Translations under genes and position numbers: made by a program
Origin: Peristeroidobacter soli
GTDB taxonomy: Bacteria > Pseudomonadota > Gammaproteobacteria > Steroidobacterales > Steroidobacteraceae
Reading direction: 5' to 3'
Assembly (NCBI RefSeq): GCF_004138485.1
Contig: NZ_ML142848.1
Coordinates: forward strand, 1,462,640 to 1,526,639
DNA: 64,000 bases
Part shown: positions 21,124 to 30,385 of the stretch, one piece after another
Layout: every line of letters starts with the position of its first letter
Position numbering within the stretch: position 1 is the first letter of the stretch
Notes under the pieces: generated by a model
Seen by the model: the letters and a program-made list of their open reading frames with translations, nothing else
Database searches by the model: none
Told to the model about the DNA's origin: nothing

Positions 21124-22871
21124 CAAGAAAGTTCGTTCTCATCGACCATTCCATGAGGGACCTGGGCGGGCACTACTACACGTATGCCAGTTGTGTGCTG
21201 CCCGCGGCCGAGCGCGCCAGCTTACAGCCGGTGCTGGCCATGCATCGTGAGTTTCGCGACCTGCCCGCGTTGCCGCCGAGCTGGCAATCGCATCCGATCT
21301 TCCGTAACAAGAGTTACTCCCAGCGCTACATAGAGACCGGCAACGTCAATGGCGCATTGGGCGGCTGGTGGTCACGCACGCGAAGCAAATGGCGCGCTCG
21401 CGAACGCCAGCGTCTGGCGGAAAGTTTCGCCGAGGATTGCGCCACGCTGTTCACCAAGATCGAGCTCACGGAAGGCGATCACGTGTTCTTCGCGTCCGCC
21501 TCGGAAATCGACCTGGAAGGCCTGGCGATATTTCTCCAGCGCGCGCCCGCCGAATACCGGCGCGTTCATTGGCATCTGCAGTTTCATCTGGGCATTTTCG
21601 AAGGCCGCGATCCGGAGTACGCCAAGCAGCGGCCGCGTCGCGAGTTCATGCGCGAGATCTTTCGGCACGCCCTGGCGCGCGTGCCCGAACATCACATTCA
21701 TTTGTACTGCACGACGCGAGAGCTGACCGCGCAGTACGAGTATCTCGGCGTCGCCCCGTTCCATACCCTGCCCTACCCGGTCCATCCATTGTTTCTTCTG
21801 CCGACGCCGCCGAAGACCTCGAGCGACAATGTGCGCATCGCGTGCCTCGGTCACAGCCGTCGCGAGAAGGGCTACCGCGAGTTGCCCATCGTGGTCCGCA
21901 GGCTGTGGAACGAGTATTTGAGCAAAGGCCGCGCGCAGCTGGTCATGCAAACTCGCCGTCGCGATCTGATGCGCGCGCTCGACTCGACCGTCAGCGACCT
22001 CGGTCCGCACAGCGCTACGCCACCCATCGTGTACGCGCCGTTCCCGCTGGATCTGGAACGTTATGCCGAGCTCGTGCGCAGCTCCGACATAGGCCTGCTG
22101 CTCTATGACAGCACCCGCTATTACTCTCGTTGCAGTGGCGTGCTGCTCGAAATGCTGAGCGCGGGCAATCCGGTGATCGTGCCGGGCGGATGCTGGCTCT
22201 CGGAACAGATTCACGAAGAGAACCAGCGTCACCTGCGCGACATCGCTGCGCGCGGCGTGCCGTTGAAACAAATCGGTAGCGCTGACGGCGCGGCGATCTC
22301 ATTTACCAACGTCGAGCAGAGCTCGGAGCTCGATCTGACGGCGGGCGCGCGCTCATTGTTACTTCGTCTGCGCTGGCTGCAGCCGTCGACTCCCGGCACC
22401 TACGCGCACGTCGAGCTGGAACAACTGGATGAACAGGGCGCGCAAGTGATGACGTTCGCCGCCATCATTGGCCCGGGCAGCGATCCTTCGGCGGTGTATT
22501 CGCTGTTCCATCTGCACGAGAACGCGCGCCGCGCGCGACTGAAGTGGCGCAATGCCTGGGACGACGGCCCCATTACCGTCGATTCGCTCGAATACCGGCT
22601 GTACGCCGAGCACTATCCGGCGGGTTCGGTCGGCCTGACTGCCGCGAACATGGATCAGAGCGGCGAGTTGCTCGGCGACGTGTTGCTGCACATGGATCAC
22701 TATCGACAGCGTTCGGCCGCCTTCGCCGGACGCTGCGCCGAATACTTCAATGCCGACCAGATCGTCGCGCAGCTGCTCGGCGCCACATCAACCGCGCAGC
22801 CGCTCTCGCAGCCGCTTGCCGGCCGCCTCGATTTCCCGGCGCAGACGAACGCGAAGACCAATGCGCGCTGA
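21120..22871 (+). CDS. GT-B fold glycosyltransferase-like protein; ATGA overlap with preceding gene
   Basis: MTRKFVLIDHSMRDLGGHYYTYA; IGLLLYDSTRYYSRCSGVLLEMLSAGNPVIVP; start codon overlaps upstream stop. Confidence 0.7.
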   Translation: MTRKFVLIDHSMRDLGGHYYTYASCVLPAAERASLQPVLAMHREFRDLPALPPSWQSHPIFRNKSYSQRYIETGNVNGALGGWWSRTRSKWRARERQRLAESFAEDCATLFTKIELTEGDHVFFASASEIDLEGLAIFLQRAPAEYRRVHWHLQFHLGIFEGRDPEYAKQRPRREFMREIFRHALARVPEHHIHLYCTTRELTAQYEYLGVAPFHTLPYPVHPLFLLPTPPKTSSDNVRIACLGHSRREKGYRELPIVVRRLWNEYLSKGRAQLVMQTRRRDLMRALDSTVSDLGPHSATPPIVYAPFPLDLERYAELVRSSDIGLLLYDSTRYYSRCSGVLLEMLSAGNPVIVPGGCWLSEQIHEENQRHLRDIAARGVPLKQIGSADGAAISFTNVEQSSELDLTAGARSLLLRLRWLQPSTPGTYAHVELEQLDEQGAQVMTFAAIIGPGSDPSAVYSLFHLHENARRARLKWRNAWDDGPITVDSLEYRLYAEHYPAGSVGLTAANMDQSGELLGDVLLHMDHYRQRSAAFAGRCAEYFNADQIVAQLLGATSTAQPLSQPLAGRLDFPAQTNAKTNAR

Positions 22872-23657
22872 GTGATCGGTCCGGTGCGCATTGATGAGCG
22901 CCGGATTGATGAAGATCCGATAACCCCGGGCTCGCAGCTGCGCATGCAGCGGCACGTGCTCACACACAGGGCGCTCTGGGTTGCCACCACTGTAACGCCC
23001 GCTGAGCAGCGCATCGCGCCGGTAGATCGCAAGCCCGCCGAACGCCGACTCCACTTCGATCCAGGCCGCCCGCGGACTCAGTCGTGCCATGCGCGAGTGA
23101 ATGGCGATGGCCAGGGCGCGCGGGCGATCGAACAGTTCGCGCAACCGCGAGTACTGTTCGTGACAATCCACGGGACACCAGTCTGGATGGCGTAGCGCCC
23201 AGATGTCGTAGTACGCGTCGCTCTGATTGGCGGCTACCACATCCCAAGGTTGCGTCGACGCCCAGCACGTTGCCACCGCCTCGGGTCGCAGAGCGTTGTT
23301 CACGCCGTCCAGGTCCGCGACCATCACATAGTCGACCTCCGCGTACTGAGGGTCGTGGCGCAGCTCGTCGAGATAACGATTGCGACAGGCCGCGATCCGT
23401 TCGGTCCGCGCGGGAATCTGTTCCGCCAGCGCACCTAGCGAGGTGAACTGAAACCCGGTGACCTCAGCTCGCAAGCGCTGCAATTCCGCGACGGTGCCGT
23501 CGGTCGAGTCGCTCTCGATAATCAGGAACTGCACGCGCGCGAAACCGTCCGTGGCGCGCGCCAATGTCTCGACCGCGCGGCGCACGGTCTTAGCTCCGTT
23601 GCGCACGCAGCCAACTATGACCAGCGAGGCGGCGTCGATCAGCTTGTGCTCTCGCAT
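22788..23657 (-). CDS. Glycosyltransferase-like protein (GT-A type)
   Basis: LVIVGCVRNGAKTVRRAVETLAR..FLIIESDSTDGT..DYVMVADLDGVNN; start chosen at MREHKLID (23657), 23762 also possible. Confidence 0.65.
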   Translation of the reverse strand: MREHKLIDAASLVIVGCVRNGAKTVRRAVETLARATDGFARVQFLIIESDSTDGTVAELQRLRAEVTGFQFTSLGALAEQIPARTERIAACRNRYLDELRHDPQYAEVDYVMVADLDGVNNALRPEAVATCWASTQPWDVVAANQSDAYYDIWALRHPDWCPVDCHEQYSRLRELFDRPRALAIAIHSRMARLSPRAAWIEVESAFGGLAIYRRDALLSGRYSGGNPERPVCEHVPLHAQLRARGYRIFINPALINAHRTDHSARIGLRVRLRREIEAAGKRLRERLRG

Positions 23658-23758
23658 CGGCAACGAAGGTGGCGCAGGGAATTCCGGCTGCGACGCATTG
23701 GAGCAGGATACGCGCGGACTGACAACGCCGCGCGTATCGAGGCCGATGGCCTGGCCGC

Positions 23759-24169
23759 TCATGTTTCGACCGGATCGGCATGAGTCGACGGCGCACTGCC
23801 GGCCCGCCCGCGCCACTGCAAGCCCTGCCCCGGCAGCCGGCCGTGTCGCTCCAGCCGGGCTTGAATGCCCGCTATCGTCCGGTCGTGCGCCTGAGCCAGC
23901 TGTGCGAGCGACTGGCCATCGGCGAACCGTTGCAGCAGGTCGCGATCCTCCTGTTCCACCCACGGCTTGCCGGCATTGGCGGGCATCCGCCCGCGATTGC
24001 CGCGCGCCCTGGAGCGGTTGCTCAGCTCCAGGGCGCGGACGGCCACATACAATGCGCGAATCACGTCGGCCGCCTGATACGGCGAATCGATCTCGAACAT
24101 TTCACCGGTCTGCGGGTTGACGCCATTCGCCAGCGCGGACACGATGCTCAGAGCCTTGTTGTCATCCAT
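23759..24169 (-). CDS. Conserved hypothetical protein with C-terminal HTH/SANT-like segment
   Basis: SPYQAADVIRALYVAVRALEL; GKPWVEQEDRDLLQRFADGQSLAQLAQAHDRTIAGIQARLERHG. Confidence 0.7.
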   Translation of the reverse strand: MDDNKALSIVSALANGVNPQTGEMFEIDSPYQAADVIRALYVAVRALELSNRSRARGNRGRMPANAGKPWVEQEDRDLLQRFADGQSLAQLAQAHDRTIAGIQARLERHGRLPGQGLQWRGRAGSAPSTHADPVET

Positions 24170-24340
24170 GATGTCGTTCTCCAGAAGTTGCAGATGAATG
24201 CGAATCCTTGCCGCCTCGGGGCGCGCGGCCTCGAAGCTGACGGCAGTCTAGGTGCGCCGACCCCGCGCAAATCGGCCGTATACGTGGCGTTTCACCGAGA
24301 AATGGCGCGCTTTTCGCCACGCTATTTGAGCTACTGACCC

Positions 24341-25210
24341 ATGCGCGCCTTCGCCCTCTTCGTCGCGCTGCTGGCGGGCTCGCTGCTCGTAGCCGCGGTG
24401 CTCACCTATCCCGCCTGGTGGCTGGTCAGCCTCGTATCCGTCGAGCCGGTCCACCGCGTCATGCATCGCATCGCCATGCTGTTGGCGCTGATCGGCCTGG
24501 TGGTACTCACCCGCAAGCTCGGGCTCACCGATAAGGAGTCGCTGGGCTACGGATTGCCCCGTCGTGAGTTTCTGCGCCAGATGGGCATCGGCTTTGTGTG
24601 CGGTATCGGCTTGATGTTGCCGCTCACCGCGCTGCTGCTCGGGCTCGACATCCGCGAAGTGAAGCCGGGGTTCGATGGCGCCTGGCTCGGGGTGATCGCC
24701 GGCGGACTGCTGACGGGCGTCACGGTCGCGTTCATCGAAGAAACATTTTTCCGCGGCGTGCTGTTTACAGCTGTCTCACGAACGTCCGGTGCAGCCGCGG
24801 CCGTGATTGCACCGAGCGTGCTGTACGCGTCACTGCACTTTCTGGGCGGGAAGCTGCGCGTGCCCCCTGAAGAAGTGTCCTGGGTGCATGGCTTCGAAGT
24901 GTTGAGCAAGCTGTTCGAACGTTACGTCGAGCCACTGACGTTTGCCGATTCGTTCGTCGCACTGGCCATGCTGGGCGTGTTGTTCGCTCTCGTTCGCTTG
25001 CGCACCGGAGCGATCGCCGGCTGCATCGGCTTGCATGCCGCTGGTGTCGCATTCATCGCCGTGCTCCGCGAAGCGACGCTCGTCAATCCCGACACGCAAC
25101 TGGGAGTGCTCGTCGGCAACTACGATGGCGTCATCGGGTGGGCGGCGTTGGTGTGGTTCGCAGTAATCGCCGCGGTCTTTGCTGTATTGAGCCGTCGGCG
25201 GGCCGCGTAG
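24341..25210 (+). CDS. CPBP family intramembrane glutamic endopeptidase
   Basis: FIEETFFRGVLFTAV motif; multiple TM segments. Confidence 0.87.
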   Translation: MRAFALFVALLAGSLLVAAVLTYPAWWLVSLVSVEPVHRVMHRIAMLLALIGLVVLTRKLGLTDKESLGYGLPRREFLRQMGIGFVCGIGLMLPLTALLLGLDIREVKPGFDGAWLGVIAGGLLTGVTVAFIEETFFRGVLFTAVSRTSGAAAAVIAPSVLYASLHFLGGKLRVPPEEVSWVHGFEVLSKLFERYVEPLTFADSFVALAMLGVLFALVRLRTGAIAGCIGLHAAGVAFIAVLREATLVNPDTQLGVLVGNYDGVIGWAALVWFAVIAAVFAVLSRRRAA

Positions 25211-25213
25211 ACG

Positions 25214-25795
25214 TCAAGCCTCGCGGATATCCAGCCGCTCGCGTAACAAGCGCAAACGCTCCACCGCGTCATCCATTTCCAGGCATTGCTGCTTCTCCGG
25301 CATCGGCAGCGGGAGGATTTCCGCGAGACGCATTCCGACCCAGGTCGCGTTCTCATAGTGCGGCGGCTCATCGCCGTACGCCGTGCCGACCTGCACGAAC
25401 GCCTGCTTCAACAACTCCGCGAGGATGGCGAGGTCGTCCGGGATCTCCATCGCCGGCTCGTCGGGGATCATCTCGACATCGGCGACGTTCAAGCCATCGC
25501 TCTGGGTTTTCACTTCGAGGATATTGAAGCGCTGCCCGCCGCGTGCGGTGATCCCCAGCAAGCCATCGTCGAGACGTTCGAAGTCGACGATGCGCGCCGT
25601 CGTACCAATCGTCGTGGTACGCGCCACGCCGCCCGCTTCACGACCTTCCGTGATCAGCGCGACTCCAAAGCTGCTGCTCTCCCGCATGCAGTGGCTCACC
25701 ATGTCGAGATAACGCGGCTCGAAAATTCGCAGGCGCAGCGGGCCGCCCGGGAACAACACCGTGTTCAGCGGGAATAACGGCAGGACCACCGACAT
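25214..25795 (-). CDS. LON peptidase substrate-binding domain-containing protein
   Basis: VLPLFPLNTVLFPGGPLRLRIFEPRYLDMV..SSFGVALI. Confidence 0.92.
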   Translation of the reverse strand: MSVVLPLFPLNTVLFPGGPLRLRIFEPRYLDMVSHCMRESSSFGVALITEGREAGGVARTTTIGTTARIVDFERLDDGLLGITARGGQRFNILEVKTQSDGLNVADVEMIPDEPAMEIPDDLAILAELLKQAFVQVGTAYGDEPPHYENATWVGMRLAEILPLPMPEKQQCLEMDDAVERLRLLRERLDIREA

Positions 25796-25813
25796 GCGTC
25801 CTCCTGATGTTCC

Positions 25814-27184
25814 TCAACGCTTGCGCAAGCGGTCCAGCAACTTGCCATGAATGCCGCCGAAACCGCCATTGGACATGATAAGCACGTGATCGCCACTCAC
25901 CAGCGACGCGTCCAGCTGCGCGATCAACTGGTCCAGATCCTTCACCGTATCGGCTCGCTTGCCGAGCGCCGCGACCGAGCCCGCGACATCCCAGGTGACA
26001 TTCGGCCCTTGATACATCCACACATGATCCGCCTGTGACAGCGCCCCCGCCAGGGCCGAGGAGTGCGTGCCCAGTTTCATCGTATTGGAGCGCGGCTCCA
26101 ACACAGCAATCAAACGCGCGGAACCGATCTTTCGTCTCAAACCGTCGATGGTCGTCGCCACCGCGGTCGGGTGATGCGCAAAATCATCGTAGACGGTAAT
26201 GCCATTGACCACACCGCGCACTTCCATTCGACGACGCACGCCCTGGAATTCCTTCAACGCCGCCACCGATGTTTCGATCGGTACGCCGGCGCCGCGCGCG
26301 GCAAGGATGGCGGCCAATGCATTTTCGGCATTGTGTCGGCCAAGCATCGACCAGCTCACTTCGGCGACCGCGGCATTGCCCTCCATGATGGAGAAGGTGC
26401 TGTAGTCCCCGCCCGCCGGGGCAATCGCATACCACGCGGTGTCGCCGTGCGTACCGCTCGCGAAACGTTCCACTGGCGTCCAGCAACCCATGTCGATCAC
26501 GTGCATGACGTTGGCATCGCCAGAGTTGGCCACCACCAGGCCGTTCCTCGGCACCATGCGCATCAGTTGATGGAACTGCCACTGAATGGAAGCAACGTCC
26601 GGATAGATGTCGGCGTGGTCGTGCTCGAGATTGTTGATCACGGCGGTGCGCGGCCGGTAATGCACGAACTTCGCGCGCTTGTCGAAGAACGCGGTGTCGT
26701 ATTCGTCGGCCTCGACCACGAAATGCTGGCCCTTGCCGAGCCGCGCCGTCACATTGAAATTGCCCGGCACGCCACCGATCAGAAAGCCCGGCTCGAGCCC
26801 GCCGTATTCCAGCAGCCAGGTGAGGATGCTGGACGTCGTGGTCTTGCCGTGCGTGCCGGCGACCGCCAGGGTCCAGCGCTTGTTCAACACGTGACGCGCC
26901 AGCCACTCCGGCCCGGAGGTGTAGGGAATATCGCTTTCCAGCAGCGCCTCGATCAGCGGATTGCCGCGGCTCATGACGTTGCCGACCACCACCACGTCCG
27001 GCTTCAGCTTCAGCTGCTCGGGCGTGTAACCCTCGATGATCTCGATGCCCAGCTCGCGCAGCTGATCGGACATGGGCGGGTAGACGCTCTGATCCGATCC
27101 AGTCACACGATGGCCCGAGGCGCGCGCCAGCGCCGCGATGCCGCCCATGAAGGTGCCGCAGACGCCGAGAATGTGAACGTGCAT
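25814..27184 (-). CDS. mpl: UDP-N-acetylmuramate:L-alanyl-gamma-D-glutamyl-meso-diaminopimelate ligase
   Basis: MHVHILGVCGTFMGGIAALARASGHRVTGSD; AGTHGKTTTSSILTWLLE; YDDFAHHPTA. Confidence 0.95.
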   Translation of the reverse strand: MHVHILGVCGTFMGGIAALARASGHRVTGSDQSVYPPMSDQLRELGIEIIEGYTPEQLKLKPDVVVVGNVMSRGNPLIEALLESDIPYTSGPEWLARHVLNKRWTLAVAGTHGKTTTSSILTWLLEYGGLEPGFLIGGVPGNFNVTARLGKGQHFVVEADEYDTAFFDKRAKFVHYRPRTAVINNLEHDHADIYPDVASIQWQFHQLMRMVPRNGLVVANSGDANVMHVIDMGCWTPVERFASGTHGDTAWYAIAPAGGDYSTFSIMEGNAAVAEVSWSMLGRHNAENALAAILAARGAGVPIETSVAALKEFQGVRRRMEVRGVVNGITVYDDFAHHPTAVATTIDGLRRKIGSARLIAVLEPRSNTMKLGTHSSALAGALSQADHVWMYQGPNVTWDVAGSVAALGKRADTVKDLDQLIAQLDASLVSGDHVLIMSNGGFGGIHGKLLDRLRKR

Positions 27185-27205
27185 GAATCCTCTGTTTTTC
27201 TGGCC

Positions 27206-27718
27206 TTAGCCGCGCAGGCCCAGCATCAGCTGCACGGCCTGGGTTGAGTAGAATATTGCGATGGTCAGCGCGATGCCCGTCATCAGGCCGCGATCCAATG
27301 CCAGCATGAATATGCGCCCGAGCAGGACCGCGAGCAGCAGGAACCGCACATTCAGCCAGTTCTTCGACAACTCATCGCTCCAGCCCATCGTCAGCTGCAC
27401 GGAACGGATGGTCACATCCAGCAGCATCACCAGCAGACCGACGCCCAGCGTCGCCGTGATGGTCTGCACGAACCGCTGGCGGCGGCCGAAAAAAGCCAGC
27501 ACCAGCCACAGCCAGGCGCCGAGCATCAGCGCGTCGATACAGATGAACAGCAGCGCGGTCGGCCGGTCCAGCGTGAACAGCCGCATACGCAGAAAACCGG
27601 TGCTCAGATAGGCGATCAGCGCCAGCGTCGCCAGCGGGGTCGAAGCCGGGAGGTCCTGCGGTCCCTTCCGCCAGAGCGCGATATCCAGGAAGCTTTGCAG
27701 AAAGCGCAAAATGACCAT
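27206..27718 (-). CDS. Hypothetical multi-pass membrane protein
   Basis: MVILRFLQSFLDIALWRKGPQDLPASTPLATLALIAYLSTGFLRMRLF and further hydrophobic segments. Confidence 0.7.
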   Translation of the reverse strand: MVILRFLQSFLDIALWRKGPQDLPASTPLATLALIAYLSTGFLRMRLFTLDRPTALLFICIDALMLGAWLWLVLAFFGRRQRFVQTITATLGVGLLVMLLDVTIRSVQLTMGWSDELSKNWLNVRFLLLAVLLGRIFMLALDRGLMTGIALTIAIFYSTQAVQLMLGLRG

Positions 27719-27774
27719 GAGCGAAACGCGTGTAGAAGCCGGCAAGCCACGCCGGCGGACTCCCCTATAATGCG

Positions 27775-28917
27775 ATGAATTGTACACGCACGCCCATGCA
27801 AGCCGCGCCACCAGTCACCACGTCCGCTGAACTTCTACACGCACTCGACCAGCTGCGCGACGCCGCCTTCGTCGCGCTCGACACCGAGTTCATGCGTGAG
27901 AGCACGTACTTTCCCAAGCTCTGCCTGGTGCAGCTTGCAACTCCCGCGCCCGATGGAACGACACGGTGTGCGCTGGTGGACCCGCTCGCCGTCCCCGATC
28001 TGCAGCCGTTATGGGACTTTCTGAACGACCGCGGCCGGATCAAAGTCCTGCACGCCGCGCGTCAGGATCTGGAAGTGCTGTCGGTCGCGATGAGGACCGC
28101 GCTCAGCGGCCCGATCTTCGACACTCAGATCGCCGCCGCCCTGCTCGGTCACCCGGCGCAGATCGGCTATGGATCGCTGGTCGCCGAGCGGCTCGGTCAG
28201 CAGCTGGAAAAAGGCCACACCCGCACCGACTGGTCGCGACGCCCGCTGAGTCCCGAACAGCTGCTGTATGCCGAGGACGACGTGCGCTATCTGGTGCCGT
28301 TGTATCAGAACCTGCGAGACGCCCTGGAAGCCGCCGGCCGCACCCCGTGGCTCTATGAGGAAACGCACGAGCTGGAATCTCCGGCACTCCATCGCACCGA
28401 ACCCGAAGCGGCCTGGAAACGCCTGAAAGGGCTGGATAGGTTGCGCCCCGAGCAACGTGCGACTGCGAAGCTGCTCGCGCACTGGCGCGAGGAAATGGCG
28501 ATCAAACACGACAAGCCGCGCGGCTGGATTCTGGCGGACGACGCCTTGCGCGAGCTCGCTGAACGCTTGCCCGGCAAGGCCGAAGACCTCGAAAACATTC
28601 GCACGCTGCCGGCCGGCGTCGCGCGCCGACGCGGTGAGGAATTGCTGGCGCTGGTCACACGCGGTCGTGAGCTGGCCCAGTCGGAACCGGCCGCCTTCAT
28701 CCCGCCCAAACCGGAAGCTCAACAGGTCGCGCTGGTCACCAAGCTGATGAATCTCGCGCGCACGACGGCCGAGGGATTGAAGATCAGCCCGGAGATCCTG
28801 GCCACCCGACGTGACGTCGAACAACTGGTGTTCTCACGTCGCACCGATCGTCTGAGCAGCGGCTGGCGAAAAGAGGTGATTGGCGATCGGCTGATCGCGA
28901 TGGCGGCCGCTCGCTGA
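27775..28917 (+). CDS. rnd: Ribonuclease D
   Basis: FVALDTEFMRESTYFPKLCLVQLA DEDD exonuclease motif; HRDC-like C-terminus. Confidence 0.93.
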   Translation: MNCTRTPMQAAPPVTTSAELLHALDQLRDAAFVALDTEFMRESTYFPKLCLVQLATPAPDGTTRCALVDPLAVPDLQPLWDFLNDRGRIKVLHAARQDLEVLSVAMRTALSGPIFDTQIAAALLGHPAQIGYGSLVAERLGQQLEKGHTRTDWSRRPLSPEQLLYAEDDVRYLVPLYQNLRDALEAAGRTPWLYEETHELESPALHRTEPEAAWKRLKGLDRLRPEQRATAKLLAHWREEMAIKHDKPRGWILADDALRELAERLPGKAEDLENIRTLPAGVARRRGEELLALVTRGRELAQSEPAAFIPPKPEAQQVALVTKLMNLARTTAEGLKISPEILATRRDVEQLVFSRRTDRLSSGWRKEVIGDRLIAMAAAR

Positions 28918-29092
28918 GCGGACTCGAACATGCGACCGCTACATCCCGAACGTAGCAACGGCGCTCGATGGCTCACCTCGCCGGTTACGGTCGGCCGTCC
29001 ATCGACGAGCGGGATAGTTTCAGGCGACGCAGGCTGAGCGCGCGAGATGCGCGCCAGCCGGCATTTCTCACGCGCCCATCAGGCGCGCGCGA

Positions 29093-30283
29093 TTACTTCT
29101 TCTTGCGAGCCTTGGTCGCGGCCTTCTTGGCCGGAGCCTTGCCAGCGGCCTGCTTCGTGCCGCGAGCGGCGGCCTTGGAAGATTTCTTCGCGGCCTGCTT
29201 GGCAGCCTTGCCCTTCGCAGCCGGTGCCTTGCTCTTGGCAGCAGCCTTGCCTTTCGCAGCCGACGCTTTGCCCTTGGCAACAGCCTTGCCTTTCGCAGCC
29301 GGCGCCTTGCTCGTTGCACCCGACTTGGCCTTCGCAGCCGATGCCTTGCTCTTGGCAGCAGGCTTGCCCTTCACAGCCGGTGACTTGCCCTTGGCAGCAG
29401 CATTGCCCTTCGCAGCCGGCGCTTTGCTCTTGGCAGCAGCCTTGCCCTTCGCAGCCGGTGACTTGCCCTTGGCAGCGGGCTTGGCCTTCGACGACCTGGC
29501 CGTCGCGGGCTTCGCCTTGGCCGGCGACTTGCTCTTGCTTGCGCTCTTGGCCGCGGGCTTGGCGCTCTTGGCCGCGGCAGTCTTCGACTTGCTCTGAGCG
29601 GGCGACTTCGTGACTTTCACCTTGGAGGCCGGCACGGGCTTGGCCAGCGCGGCGGCTTCCATGCGCTCGGAGACTTCTTCCAGCTCGCCTTCGCCCGCGA
29701 CTTTGCGCAGCAGGCCCAGCTCCGAGTAGTGCGCGATCAGCGGCTTGGTCTGCTGGTCATACACGGCCAGGCGCTTGCCGATCACTTCTTCCTTGTCGTC
29801 CGGGCGTTGATACAACTCGGTGCCGTCCTTTTCGCAGGTGGTCACGCCCGGCGGCAGCGAATGGATGTTGTACACCGTGCCGCACTTCTGGCAGATCCGA
29901 CGGCCGGCGAGGCGTTGCATCAACGTCTCGTTGCGCACATCGAGCAGCAGCACCGCGTCCAGCGGCTGGCCGATTTCTTCCAGCAGCGCATTCAATGAAT
30001 TCGCCTGGTCGATGTTGCGGGGAAAGCCGTCGAGGATGAAACCGTTGGCGGCGTCGGGACGGCTCAGGCGCTCGCGGATCAGGCCGAGCACGATGTCGTC
30101 GGACACCAGCTGGCCGGCGTCCATGACCGACTTGGCTTGTTTACCCAGCTCGGTGCCCCGGGCCACGGCGTCTCGCAACAGATCGCCGGAGGAAACCTGC
30201 GGCACGCCGTATTTGCCCATGAGGCGCTGTGCCTGAGTTCCTTTGCCCGAACCCGGTGCCCCCAGTAATACGATCCGCATCAT
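29093..30283 (-). CDS. adk: Adenylate kinase with long Lys/Ala/Ser/Pro-rich C-terminal extension
   Basis: MRIVLLGAPGSGKGTQAQRLMGKYG; FILDGFPRN; Cys-rich LID CQKCG..TTCEKDG; then ~182 aa basic tail (KGKAAAKSKAPAA)n. Confidence 0.93.
   Translation of the reverse strand: MMRIVLLGAPGSGKGTQAQRLMGKYGVPQVSSGDLLRDAVARGTELGKQAKSVMDAGQLVSDDIVLGLIRERLSRPDAANGFILDGFPRNIDQANSLNALLEEIGQPLDAVLLLDVRNETLMQRLAGRRICQKCGTVYNIHSLPPGVTTCEKDGTELYQRPDDKEEVIGKRLAVYDQQTKPLIAHYSELGLLRKVAGEGELEEVSERMEAAALAKPVPASKVKVTKSPAQSKSKTAAAKSAKPAAKSASKSKSPAKAKPATARSSKAKPAAKGKSPAAKGKAAAKSKAPAAKGNAAAKGKSPAVKGKPAAKSKASAAKAKSGATSKAPAAKGKAVAKGKASAAKGKAAAKSKAPAAKGKAAKQAAKKSSKAAARGTKQAAGKAPAKKAATKARKKK
29216..29449. repeat. Degenerate 39-bp (13-aa) tandem repeat encoding the periodic part of the Adk tail
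   Basis: Six consecutive 13-aa units: KGKAAAKSKAPAA/KGNAAAKGKSPAV/KGKPAAKSKASAA/KAKSGATSKAPAA/KGKAVAKGKASAA/KGKAAAKSKAPAA. Confidence 0.9.
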
Positions 30284-30385
30284 TTTTGATTCCGACCTCC
30301 CAAGAAGAGCCCGGGAGGGTACAGAAAGGCTCGTTCGAGCGCTATCCTTCGCGGCCACTTGCCTACGTTGCACAGGTCGAAGCCC

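Noticed and set aside
28968-29597. Plus-strand 209-aa Leu/Ala-rich ORF with internal repeats
   Set aside because: Antisense translation of the repetitive Lys/Ala tail of adk; hydrophobic repeats are a codon-complement artefact.
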